Positions 44,176-55,078 of a stretch of 64,000 nucleotides of DNA are shown here, piece by piece. Positions within the stretch are counted from its first letter, which is position 1; every line of letters starts with the position of its first letter. The stretch is from Myrica gale (taxonomy: Eukaryota > Streptophyta > Magnoliopsida > Fagales > Myricaceae), in contig OZ005601.1 in NCBI GenBank assembly GCA_963930655.1, forward strand, positions 25,048,921 to 25,112,920, in the 5' to 3' direction. A model generated the notes under the pieces. The model saw only the letters and a program-made list of their open reading frames with translations. It was not told where the DNA came from and searched no databases. The translations under genes were made by a program, and so were the position numbers.

Positions 44176-46843
44176 CTACAAATTGTCTAGGCTCCTAAAT
44201 CTTCCTATTGGAGTTTCGTCCTCACTGTCATCCTCCTCCTCGTGATAAAGCTCGTCCTCATTGGATGCCTACAGAGGATGAAAACAGAAACATAATGTTT
44301 CGGGGTTGTGAGAAATTTAAATTCAAACACAAACAGAGGATACCAATCATACCAATACCTCCAATTCATCAAGTAGTTGCAATCGACGAGCAGTTGGTTG
44401 TGACGAAGAAGTGCCACCTCCACGGCCCCGACCACGTCCAGTCCTTTGCTCAAGACCGCTCTTTACTCGCTTAGTCCCTTTATGCTTTGGGGCTCGAGCC
44501 TTGAAACCTTTTGCACTAATCCCAATGTCAACATCCGCTGCAGAACCGGCACTAACAGGTGCAGACGGACCCTCATCGTCTGGCAACTGAGAGAGGGCCA
44601 CTTCCAGTGCTTCGTAGTGATGATCAAGGATTGGCCAAGCTTGCGATCTAGCCCCATACTGATGACATAATGAAGCGTATTGGTTTATATATTTCCGGCG
44701 GTTTATCACGTTAAGGAAGGTCGGATCATCCGTACTATGTGCCCTATTGATCGGGGCGACTAACCGCCTGACATCTTTTCTCCATCTAGGAAGGATATAT
44801 GCATCAAGAATAACGAACAACATTTTCTGTTTCAATACCCATATAATGTGACTGCAAATGATGCCAACAAAGTTGAAGTGCTTGCAACTACAACTATACA
44901 CTCCATTCTCCATCGTGATCACGTAGCGCCTTGCTGTTGAGCAATTATGTCCCGGGTCCAAACTACAAACATGTACCACAACGTCTTCAGTCACAGTATT
45001 TCCCCTCCGACAGTCAGAGACAAGATATCCAGCATCCCGGGACTGCTCTAAAAAACCCGCAGCATTGTGGGGGTGTACACTTCTGCCGCGTGATCACGGA
45101 GCGGGTCTCCAGATCGTGCAGGGTGTACAATCTGGAGCATCTGAAAATCTGCCTGCAACTCTTTGTAACGCAAGTCATCAACTGCTCGCTGGAAATTTTG
45201 CAGGAAGCGAGCCATATTCATAGCAGTATTCAGGTACCTACGCAATATTCATAGCAGTATTCAGGTACCTAGGCTATAAAAATCTGCCTGATGTTTACAA
45301 TTGCGACTAATAGATTAAAAGGCAATAAAAAATGTAATTACCTACGCAACGTAGCGTTGAAGCTTTCACTTAATTGTGTCGTTCTCTTCCCAGCACAAAA
45401 AACGTTGCGTACATACTTTGGCGCCCACTTCTCATGCTTGTCATAAATCTTTTGCAGCCATTCATTGTCTTGGAGTTCATGGTCCTCAATCATTTTACTC
45501 CAGCATTGTTCAAATTGATCTACCTCACTGTCAAACAGGAGACGGTACCAATCCATTTTGAAGTCCTTCTTACCAAATAGTGATCCCAAATTCTTCAAGG
45601 CATTTTGAGATATGTGCCACGCGCACAGAAAATGTTGTGTATCAGGTAGGGCATATGGGATTGCGGCTAGCATACCTGCAAAATGCTTAACAAATTATTA
45701 CAAAACATACTAAAGAAATTACTACAAATATTAAAAATACTAATGCATGTACCTGCGTCCTGATCTGTGAACAGAGATTCAGGAGCCTTCCCATTCATGC
45801 ACTCAACGAAGGTTTTAAACAGCCACTTGAATGTCTCTGCCGTTTCATCATATAGTAGGCATGCTCCAAACACCACCGAAGATTTGTGATGGTTAACCCC
45901 AACGAACACCCCCAACGGCCTATGCTCGTCGTTCGTTCTGTATGTGGTGTCGAAGGAAACGAAGTCCCCAAATATGGCATAGTCATTTTGCATCGCATGA
46001 TCCGACCAGAACACATTAGTAATGTGATCATTTTTGTCCATCATAACCTGAAAGTAAAATTCTGCATCTTTCTTTAACTGATCATCAAACCAGTTCAGAA
46101 GAACACCGGCAACACCAACTACCATTGTCTTCGTTCTTATACTAATTCTTGTAATCCTGCTTAGTGAATCCCAAATTCTGTCTACCCCCAGCTCGCGCTG
46201 CCATGAAGTCAACTGCCTGTTTAGGAGCAATGCCTGATCTATCTGAATCTACTGCCTCATAACGATGCAACTCACTCAATTGTCTTTGCGAACGCAATAT
46301 GTGCGTTTTTGAAGGGGTCGCCAGCTCATGGTTATGATGCGGAGACCAGTCAAATGCACAATATTTTCCACTAAGCTGTCGTTGAACCTGAAAACTTACG
46401 AGGCACCCACACCTCGTACTTGGTCTCTCTCTCTCTTCACCGGTACAAGCGGATCCTTTTCTTTGGACCTCCCATGCTTACTACAAACAAATACTTTGTG
46501 TGTCCAATACCCATGGTCTTTATTATGTAGCCGGTATCTTTACGGATGCTAAAGCCTTTGGTTGTTGCGTACCGATTGTACCAATCATATGCGTGATCGA
46601 CATCCCTCCACTCTAGGCTCCAAACATCTACTTTCTCCCCATTGTCTGCCAGTACCAAATCACCTGCACAGACCAATCAAAACAAAGGTTTAAAAAAGTT
46701 CCGATACGTTTTAACCTGCTAAAAAAATAGATAAACAACTCACATTCTGGGATTTCAGTACTACTAGACCCTCGTCTATTGATATTGACATTTCTCCCTT
46801 CCAATTGGGCCATATTGTCCCGTTCTCCCAATTCAATCTTCAC
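44176..46843 (-). pseudogene. MULE/FAR1-type transposase, multi-exon, frameshifted
   Basis: Exons on the minus strand: 46843-46744; 46663 to about 46120, holding a FAR1 DNA-binding region (EWRDVDHAYDWYNRYATTKG, then TRCGC and HNHEL in another frame); about 46230-45753 with the MULE core (FVSFDTTYRTNDEHRPLGVF, VNHHKSSVVFGACLL, SLFTDQDA); 45675-45342 (LCAWHISQNALKNLG, QLSESFNATLRR); about 45245-44352 with a SWIM zinc finger (CSCKHFNFVGIICSH); and 44271-44176, an acidic tail ending TAG. GT-AG boundaries are visible for most introns. Catalytic Asp residues (SFDTTY, TDQD) are present. Frameshifts: one in a GA repeat near 46436, one with a stop near 46143, one in a T run near 45048. It would cut and move the surrounding element if intact, but is probably dead. 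Confidence 0.85.
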
Positions 46844-48347
46844 TTCACAACCTCAAATATCAATGACCATTAAAATGGTGAGCTATGCATATTGTCGTTA
46901 TTCTCCATCTTATAAATAATAGTGAACATCAACCAAAACAATAATCATTTAAAGCTCCAATACTAAAAATTACCATATTATTACACCTATTTATTAACCA
47001 AAAATGGTGAGCTATGCATGGGTATGGTTTGCTGTCTCCACGTATTGAAGATTTCTGCAACATTCTATTTATTAACCAAAAAGGGACAAGTGAGATATAA
47101 ACATCTGAATAGATGAAAGCGTGGCATCTTAATAAGCAACATGTTTTGTTTCATACGAGATAGTGAGAATTTGATATTATTGAGAAGCTTCAAGCAGTGG
47201 ATTTTCCTTCTTTCTTGGGCAGCAGTTGTTGAGAATGGGAATAACGGAATAACTAACAAAGGCCTGATAATGATTTCTGGTAAACTAATTTCTGGACTTG
47301 TGTTGCTAGAAAATCAGGAGTATTGGTTTTCATATTTTGTTGAGTTAAAATTCTCATTTGTACCTGCCAACTGTCAGTACAGCCTGGTGCATATAGAGTC
47401 TAATTCTTAACCACTTAAGAATAAGCATCCGGTAAAGCAATTGCAAAGACTAGACAGGATAATTCAAATTCAGGAAAATGCATAGAATTGAAAAATGCAT
47501 TTGCCCTCACATCAACAAAATATGATCAAAAATTATTCAAATTTGTAAAGCATATAAATATTAGGGTTACATTGAGCCCTTCAACCCCAAATTGACATTG
47601 ATTCCGGACGCAAAGTGATTTTTCCCCAAAAGATTCTGTTCAGCTTGGGATATCCCAAAAACAAACATCACTCACTCAGAAGGATACCTAGATGTTTACA
47701 GGTATACAAAGGAGCCCAAAATTAAACTGCGAGGTTGGGTAAGATTAGAGATTATCACAAATGCCCAGTCCCCTAGAACTGAAATTAAACTGCTACTTCC
47801 CGCTGCCACAGAGTTTTCTACGTTAAGAGTACATTTTCTCACAGTCTCATTCACAAAGCTTTTCGTTCCCTACGATAAGACAAGAAGTTGATTTGAGGTC
47901 TTACATTCAGTTCTTCATGATCTCAATCCAAGCCGAGGAAAATGACACAAATCCATGTGCCTTTGGAAAAGCCCTTAGTCGGCTTGATAAGAGGTCCACA
48001 GTTGAGCTTCTCATGTGAAAGGATAAAAAAAAGTTCGAAAAGAGTAAACTACGAGAAGGATGCAGGCAGCAGAATATGCCTAAATCAGAGGGGAATTTGC
48101 CACAAGCACAAAAAAAGCAGCCCGTCTGTGCTTACTAATATTATTCACATCACCCTACGGCCCCTACTGGCTTCTATGCATGTATTCACATCACCATTTG
48201 CCAAAACAGAGCCTTATCCAGATTTTCCTTCACGAAGAGCCAAGCGTCGAATTCAAAAAATGAGAACCAGTGGTACCCAGATTTTCCTTCACGAAGAGCC
48301 AAGCTTCGAATTCAAAAAATGAGAACCAGCGAGCAAAAATTGGGAGG
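46844..48347. other. Element-internal 5' region of the transposase
   Basis: No coding match. A 50-base phrase (TTTTCCTTCACGAAGAGCCAA, TTCAAAAAATGAGAACCAG) occurs twice in tandem (about 48222-48270 and 48280-48328, period 58) directly before the right TIR. This region should hold the transposase promoter. Confidence 0.4.
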
Positions 48348-48724
48348 AGGGGGATTTGGAAAAGAAGCGGGTCGTCGGCATAATATGGTAAAACACGCGG
48401 GTCAAAACCACCAACCCGGATCCGGATTTCATTAACTCGGTTGAGCAGCTGACGACCGTTGGATTGTGTTGAAGGAAATCGTGGTTGTTCCCCCGTAAAC
48501 CCGCATTTTAACGCCCACGTATTGTAACCGAACTCGTATCGGTCGATACCTAAAACATTTGCAGGTATTAACTGAAAGGCTCCAAAACTTCAGAACATAT
48601 GCACTAGATACATCAAAGGCTACCATATGCATTGATAGAACACTTGCAAATTAAGAAAGAACCAAAATAGGTGCATGCCCTGGTGGGATGGGAGAGGAAT
48701 CGAGGCGAAATAGCCAGCCACGTG

Positions 48725-49369
48725 GGGAAAAAGATTCGGTACAAAGGCTAGGAGTCCTAAGTTGCTATAAGGAGCGGTCCAGATCTTTTTTCTTAGATCC
48801 AAAGGATAGGACCGTGCCAAGTCGTTTAATGAGAGACAACTGGTTCTTACTCGGCTGGCCTGGCATGGTGAGAAGAAACTGCTAAAAATTGAAACAGAAT
48901 AAAAAACACAGGCTCAGGCTCCCCAATTGACTATAATTTGGCATAATCACCTTGCTTACCCATAACCATTTTGGCTTATGCCCAATGCTGAGAAGAAACT
49001 GCTAAAAATTGAATAAGAAAACTAAATTCAGGATTACCCAGAAATTCTTCCTCGAGAAAGCAGTTGATAAGTCAAGGAATTCCCCTGGTAGATGCAAGGT
49101 GACTTTGGCAAGAGATGCGCGACCCGGCGAGGAGAGCAGCAGCTACAAAGAGAATAAAATGGAGAAGAAGAAAGAGGGATTCGGGAGGAGGAAGAAACTG
49201 GAGAACAAAAAATAGCCTGTTGAGCCATGCCGGGAGAAGTCGAGCAGTAGCCGACTCTCTTTCATTAAACGACTTAGCACGTCTCTGGTCCTTTGGATCT
49301 AAGAAAAAAGATCTGGACTGCTCCTTATAGCAACTTGGGACTCCTTCCCTTTGTACCGAATCTCTTCCC
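48725..49369. mobile_element. 645-bp TIR element (MULE-like, possible gene capture)
   Basis: TIRs of about 125 bases run inward from GGGAAAAAGATTCGG (48725) and the complement of CCGAATCTCTTCCC (ending 49369). The flanks are an identical 13-mer AGCCAGCCACGTG (48712-48724 and 49370-49382). The paralogue at 18170-18188 has one copy with no insert. The 13-mer begins with a doubled AGCC, so the true duplication may be 9 bp. The centre has AGAAGAAACTGCTAAAAATTGAA twice and a 64-codon minus-strand frame described separately. Confidence 0.85.
49034..49228 (-). other. Possible captured first exon within the 645-bp element
   Basis: From ATG 49228 the peptide is Ser/Pro/Cys-rich (MAQQAIFCSPVSSSSRIPLS and so on) with the Ser-rich, acidic-poor look of a plastid transit peptide. 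GGGTAATCC near 49035 could hold a splice donor. It fills the space between the TIRs. I cannot name a parent gene, and short Ser-rich frames also arise by chance. Confidence 0.3.
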
Positions 49370-49382
49370 AGCCAGCCACGTG

Positions 49383-49873
49383 ATGTAGAACTAGTGAAAA
49401 ATATGTTTCATTCGAAGCAGATGCCTGGGAAATTAAATAGTCTCTCAGGATCTAATCTTTAACGCCCTTTTCCCAATAAATTAGATGAGATTTTGTTGTA
49501 TCTACAAAGTAAGATTTCACTCCTATGAACTTAATACCTATTAGCCAGTAATTAATAGCTGCCATGTAGCTTAGAAATAGTACTAGAAAATCGAAAAGGC
49601 TAGTTAGGCCGTCATGTTTATAACGGAATATCCCATCATAAAGCATTACAAAAATTATAATGTGTTTTCGATTAATTTAGGCATATATATATATATTACA
49701 GTGAACGATCCCATTTTAAAGAATTACCAAAACTATGTGGTTTTGATTTAGCTAGGCACGTTACAGTTACCAAAATGGTTGGATGTCATCCACACTCCTC
49801 CTGAGCTACACCGTCGGATGACCGACTGGACGGAACCGGACCAGATTGCCTTTGGAGGCAATCTGTTCTCTTC
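49383..49873. other. P450-unit spacer before copy E
   Basis: 49383-49450 continues the segment duplicated at 18189-18240. 49705-49750 matches 25480-25531. No N-terminal P450 exon sequence is recognisable before 49874. Confidence 0.45.
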
Positions 49874-50628
49874 GCTAGCCGTCGGAAAGCTTTAGCACTA
49901 GAAATCATGGCCTACAATTTTGCAATATTCGCCTTCAGCCCATACGGTCCCTATTGGCATCAAGTGCGCAAAATTACCACTCACGAGGTCCTCTCAAGCC
50001 CCCGCCTTGAGATGTTCAAAACCGTCCGGGAGTCTGAGGAAAGTTAGTCTATAAAAGAGACATACGAGTTGTGGGTCAAAGACAACAACGTACTGGTGGA
50101 GATGAGGAGATGGTTCAGTGACATATCCTTAAACTTGGTATGTTGTGTGGTCGTAGGGAAGCGATTTGCTGGGAATGCAACCAAAGAAATCATGAGTATT
50201 GAAAGGCGTTAAGAGATTTCTTCGATTTGAGTGGGGCATTTGTGGTGTCAGATGCGCTTCCATTTCTAAGGTGGTTGGATTTGGGAGGATACGAGAGGGC
50301 CATGAAGAAAGCCGCAAAAGCATTAGATGACATGCTCGATACATGGCTGCAACAACATAAGCAAAAAATACTTTCCCAAGATCAGGCCGTGAAAGGACAG
50401 CACGACTTCATGAACGTTATTCTGTCAATTTTTGCGGAGGATGGTGATTAAATTTCCGGTTACGATCCTGATACAGTCACCAAAGCTACATGCCTGGTAG
50501 GCTTTCGTATATATATATAGCAGAATTCCCCCTTTTTGACTTATATGATCATTGTTGTTTGGTTAACCAGAACCCTTGTTGCTTGTGCACTAGCTAGTAA
50601 GTATTTTACTATTCATAGCCATATATAT

Positions 50629-51526
50629 TGAAAAACCTAGTTTAGACCCTAACTTCACCTAGAGGGGGGTGAATAGGTGAAATATAAAATTTACTTAAGC
50701 AATATCAATATTAAAAACAAGTTTTAATATCGATCAGCCTAGATAAAACAATCAAATCATCTCAACCATCAAAACAGTAAATCAACTTGTAATGAGATCA
50801 ATCAAACACAAGGAGACAAGAGATTTGATGACGAAGTGGAAAACCTTTGAAATACCATTCAAAGGAAAAATCACTTCGGGCTAGCAGCCACCTGAAATCC
50901 ACTAAGAAGAAAAACTTACAACAGTGATTCAGACACGGGCAACCCCAGTTGCTTGACTCTGACACCCTTGGTATAATAATCTAAGCTACCTCGCTCAGAC
51001 CCGCTCCAAGCGGCATTCACCTCAACGCCTTGAGGTTTTCCTTATAGATCTCCACGAACAACCTTGTTCATCGGCACTTCTTCACCACCATGAAGGAATC
51101 AATCCAATATGAATGAATAATGAGAAAGAAATCAACCAATATGAAGCACAAATTTTCTCAACTCTTTTTCCAAGGAAGAAGGCACCCAAAACACTCAAAA
51201 AACTTCTTAAAAAGGTTTTAGACGGTCGAGCGCTCGTCAAACGCAAAACTTCTGTCTGAATTTTTCCTAGTCTCGCTCGAGCGGTTGTCGAGTGTGATGA
51301 GTTTGTATAAAATTCTCCAAGGGCACTCGAGCACTGGTCGCGTGCTGGTCGAGCTTAACGAGTCTGTCTGAATTTTCCAAGGGCGTTCGAGCGTGTGTCG
51401 AACCCTGGTTGAACGTGACGACACATTAAACAGACCACTTCTAACTCTTGAACATGGAACCAAACTTACAACTCAAACACGACATATTTTGACACGGAAT
51501 AATGTCAATACGAAAATACCCTAACA
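50629..51526 (-). repeat. 3' LTR of copia element 2
   Basis: 898 bp, TGAAAAACCTAG...CCCTAACA in + orientation. It lacks an ~85-base block present in the other LTR near 60575-60665 and has about 22 bases the other lacks near 50945. The stretch 51220-51420 holds repeated CGAGCG..GTCGAGCG-type motifs. Confidence 0.9.
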
Positions 51527-52099
51527 AACTCCCCCTTTGGCAATTCCGTGACAAAATCAACAATATATCCGAAAACAAAAAAGGAGAAATTTTTCAATCA
51601 CCAAGACAAAGATATGTTTACAATTTGAACCCACCTATGACCTAGACACATGTTCAAAAGTCGAAAACTGAAGACCTGATATCACAATCTTAATAAACCA
51701 AGTGAGATAGCACAGATAAGTTATCAAATCAGAAACAACAGATAAATGACAAATCACATTTTCCATATATCGATAAGAATGTCAACAAAAGCAATAATAT
51801 GGAAAATAAAAGTGCTACAAGTATCTGAGAAGGCTATACATGATGTGAATTGAATTACAAATCAGCCTAGACAAAAAAATAATCTCCCCCTCAACAAAAT
51901 AACACCAAGCAAAACGGCAGTAACTACTCCCCCTTTTGTCACGAATGGACAAAGGGTTCGATAAAGACAACGGAGGAGCAACAATGGGCGGAGGATCAGC
52001 AGCGGGCACCTCAGACGAAGGAGCAGACGTGCCCGAAGAAGTAGAAGTCTCATATGGAGAGGAAATGTCTGATGGCAGAGCAGCCGTAGCAACGAGAGG

Positions 52100-53272
52100 T
52101 CAAATCACACGATGAAGTCGGGAGATCGCCCGGGTATGACGCTCAGTCGCCCTAGCATGACGCACAAGAGTAAGAGTGTGGCGCTTGAGCTGACGTTGAT
52201 GACGCATGACAATCTTAATAAGATTCTCAGAGTGAGTGGAAAGGGAGTCAAGCCGGTCCAGCACCACAGAGAAGGACGCAGCGATGGAAGGATCCAACGG
52301 AGGCGGAATCGAGGAATGAGAGGGACCAGCAGAAGAAGACGGAACAAAAGGAGGAAGAATAGAAGACGAAGGTGGAACGGGAAAACCAGAGGAAGGAGCG
52401 GTAGAGGCGGAAGCAATCTCCGGACGGTGTTTTTGATGTGAACTACTCAAAGAGAGAGTCGTAGAACCAATAGCAGAATGCGTTTGAGGAAATGGACCGT
52501 CAGGAGGAAAACTAATGTCATGAGCACGATATAAGCGTTGAATCAGACAAGCATAGGAAAGACCCACGGTACTCATAGTGGATTGAAAGACCTCGATCAT
52601 ATGCAAGCAGATAACAGAACATATATCAATAGAATCATCAATCATCACCACATATAAAAAGCAAACGCGAGAAAGAGAAATAGAGGAAAGATGAGTGACA
52701 GGGAAGAGATTGGTCAGAGCAATGCGACTGACCACACGAGTTTCCACAGAGAACTCGGAAGTAAAGAGATAACCACCAGCATATGAATGTGGACGCCCAA
52801 AGAGAAGAAGCGACATGGCTTCAAAGGACGGAAACTCCTGACAAGACTCAACATACGGGTAGACAGGGTCAAAAACCCTGGCAACACCAAATAAGGAAGC
52901 GATAACATCGGGAGTAACCCGAAGGCATTGACCACGAATGAAGACAGAGAAACTACAAGAAGCCTCATCAATGTCAAAGAAGTTCGAGTAATATTCTCGA
53001 ACAAGGAGCTCAGGAGGAACAAGATGGGATAGATCCTGAAGGAAAAGCTCTCAATGACGAGAAGTGAAGTAAGAAGATATCGTAGCAACCAGAAGATCCG
53101 CGAGGTGAACCTCACATTCAACGATGACTTTGCGGGTGTGGAAAAAGGAATGAAAATGTTCAGAAGCACGAGCATCCACAAAGCGCGAAGCATCAAAAGG
53201 CCGAGGTTAGGCTTTACGAGGTACTTTGGAAGGTTTAGAAGAACGATCTGCGGGTTGTTTACGTTTCACCAT
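52100..53272 (-). pseudogene. Extra 3' ORF of copia element 2 (env-like position)
   Basis: From MVKRKQPADR at 53272 a single 391-codon frame runs to TAA at 52100, broken by TAA (after VPRKA) and TGA (after SSYFTSRH). It encodes ELLVREYYSNFFDIDEA, LRVTPDVIASLFGVARVFD, SMSTVGLSYACLIQRLY, a Ser/Pro-rich linker and a C-terminal helical part (VLDRLDSLSTHSENLIKIV). Sireviruses carry an ORF here often called envelope-like. This one instead has the layout of the plant transposon-associated domain also seen in the CACTA elements at 9.6 and 34.2 kb. No convincing transmembrane segment is visible. Function is unknown. Confidence 0.65.
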
Positions 53273-55078
53273 CTGTAAAAACACAAGCACAAGACAAGGT
53301 CAGAGGCCAGTGACATCAGGAAAATCAGAAGTGTAAGATACTGCCCTTGACAAAATGATATGAATGCGACTGGAGAGATACAAAGGACTAAAAGAACCAA
53401 CAGAGTGCAACAACATCAAACTTAGAACCTGAAGCAAGAAATCACAGCACATGAAGACATTTTAGCAAACATATGGCAGGCAGGACACAAACTAACTAAG
53501 AAACCACAACAAAAACAGGAAAAGACATAGAGGCATTTAAACAAACACCTCGTATGCATGACACTCATACACCATGAAAAGACAGGCCACGGCACCAGAA
53601 GACTACCAAATACACGAAAATTAAGCAAGGAAGATGCCAACAAGATGAATAGAGCAGAAACACAACCAAACAAGAACCAAAGAGACACCAAACTACCGAG
53701 AACCAACACGCCCAAACATTCAAACACCAGACGAACATGAAAACCAAAAATGAAATAAACCAAAAGAAAGAAAATGGATGAAGAAGATTACCTTGAATAA
53801 GGAAGTGAACGTGGTGTGATGGAGAAGAAAGCCAACCCACAAAACAATGGAAATGTTTGACGAAAGAGAAGAGGAGAACGCAGATGCGGTGGGAGCAAAC
53901 AAAAAAGAGAATAGAAAGAGAAAAGCAGGAGTACGGGGGGAAAAGAAAAGAACAAGTGAGGTTAAATCTTTTCGTTTGATCACGCTTAACCTCCTGTTGA
54001 GCGGTGGACGAGCGTGATCAAACGAAAAGACTCTGTAAGGACAGAGACAAGACCGCTCGACCGCTTGTTGAGAGACGGTCAAACAACAATACTCTGGACA
54101 AGGAATAACACTAGAGCTCGAGCGAATGTCGAGCGGTAGTCAAACGCTGACAGGAAAAACATGGTAGCACACACTTGAAAACTTAAAAGACTTAGCAATT
54201 TCTCAGAAATCATGAAACAATAATACAAAACCATCTCATGATCATGAAAAATAATACAAAAAATCAGCTTGTAACAAGTCTCTGATCAGGAAAACTTCAA
54301 TGACTTAGAAAATAAGAACGACACGTGTGTGAAAGACTGCAACAAAATAAGAGATACTTAAGACCTTAGGTTTGTGAGGTGGTCACGGCATATCAAGTAT
54401 AAACCACTGGTGAAGAAGAACCATGACACATCAGGTGAAGGTCAAACTCAATGCCACTAGGACCTGAATTTGCAACTTTGTTGCTATGTTTTTACTCCCC
54501 CTGAATATGGAGCTTCAATGCATAAGCTTTCGGACTTTCTCATTGCTTTTCTTGACAAGTAGATCTTTTACTTTTCTTGGCTTTTCTATTCTTTTCTTTT
54601 CTTTTGTCTTTTCTGTTGTAGTCTTCGACTTAAAAAGGGGCACAATGAGGTTCAACTAGTCAGAGGTCAATTCAACTAGATATACATTGTACCCTTCACT
54701 TGTGATTGCCAACACACAACTCACACATGTAGTCAAGTCTCATCTAATAAGTGCAGTGTGCATTGTGATAGTCATAGTCAAGTAAATATTTTAAAAATCA
54801 TGCCCGTTGACACCAACCAGAGACTATAAGCACGACTAACAAAATACATTATTGATCAGACACAAGTTGAAGGAGTATTGAAAATCTCATGCACGAAAAA
54901 ATGACTATATGTCTAATAACTAAAGAAGATAGCACTAATTAGTTAATCCCAGCAATGAGTGACACAACTCCTTTTTAAAAAAAATAAACAAGAAAGACAC
55001 ACAACAAAGAAACTGAAGACAAACAAAGAGGAAAAAGGGAAACAGAACAAAAAAAATGAGAATGCAAAATGATGTCAT
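53273..55078. other. Non-coding 3' region of copia element 2
   Basis: No coding match. 53980-54155 carries several CTCGAG / GAGCGGT.GTCGAGCG motifs like those in the LTRs. The A-rich strand hosts frames at 53.4-54.1 kb that are low-complexity artefacts. Confidence 0.5.

Larger units (their letters stand above)
40023..48538 (-). mobile_element. 8.5-kb TIR transposon with MULE/FAR1-type transposase
   Basis: The TIRs are about 190 bases: TACGAGTTCGGTTACAATACGT onward (40023-40212) and its complement (about 48348-48538), including GCTGCTCAACCGAGTTAATG and GTCGGCATAATATGG. Inside, from left: a captured dioxygenase exon (-), a GRF zinc-finger ORF (+) and a FAR1/MULE-type transposase gene (-), which is frameshifted. 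Comparison with the empty paralogue at 18021 leaves only TA shared by both flanks rather than the 9-11 bp duplication usual for MULEs. The ends are unambiguous; the superfamily rests on the transposase. Confidence 0.85.

Noticed and set aside
52112-52441. 109-codon plus-strand frame rich in Arg and Gly
   Set aside because: It is the antisense shadow of the Ser/Pro-rich linker of the copia 3' ORF.
53422-54082. Hydrophobic, Phe/Leu/Cys-rich minus-strand frames that could be taken for an envelope membrane protein
   Set aside because: They overlap each other in different frames, arise from T-rich non-coding DNA and lie outside the recognisable 3' ORF.
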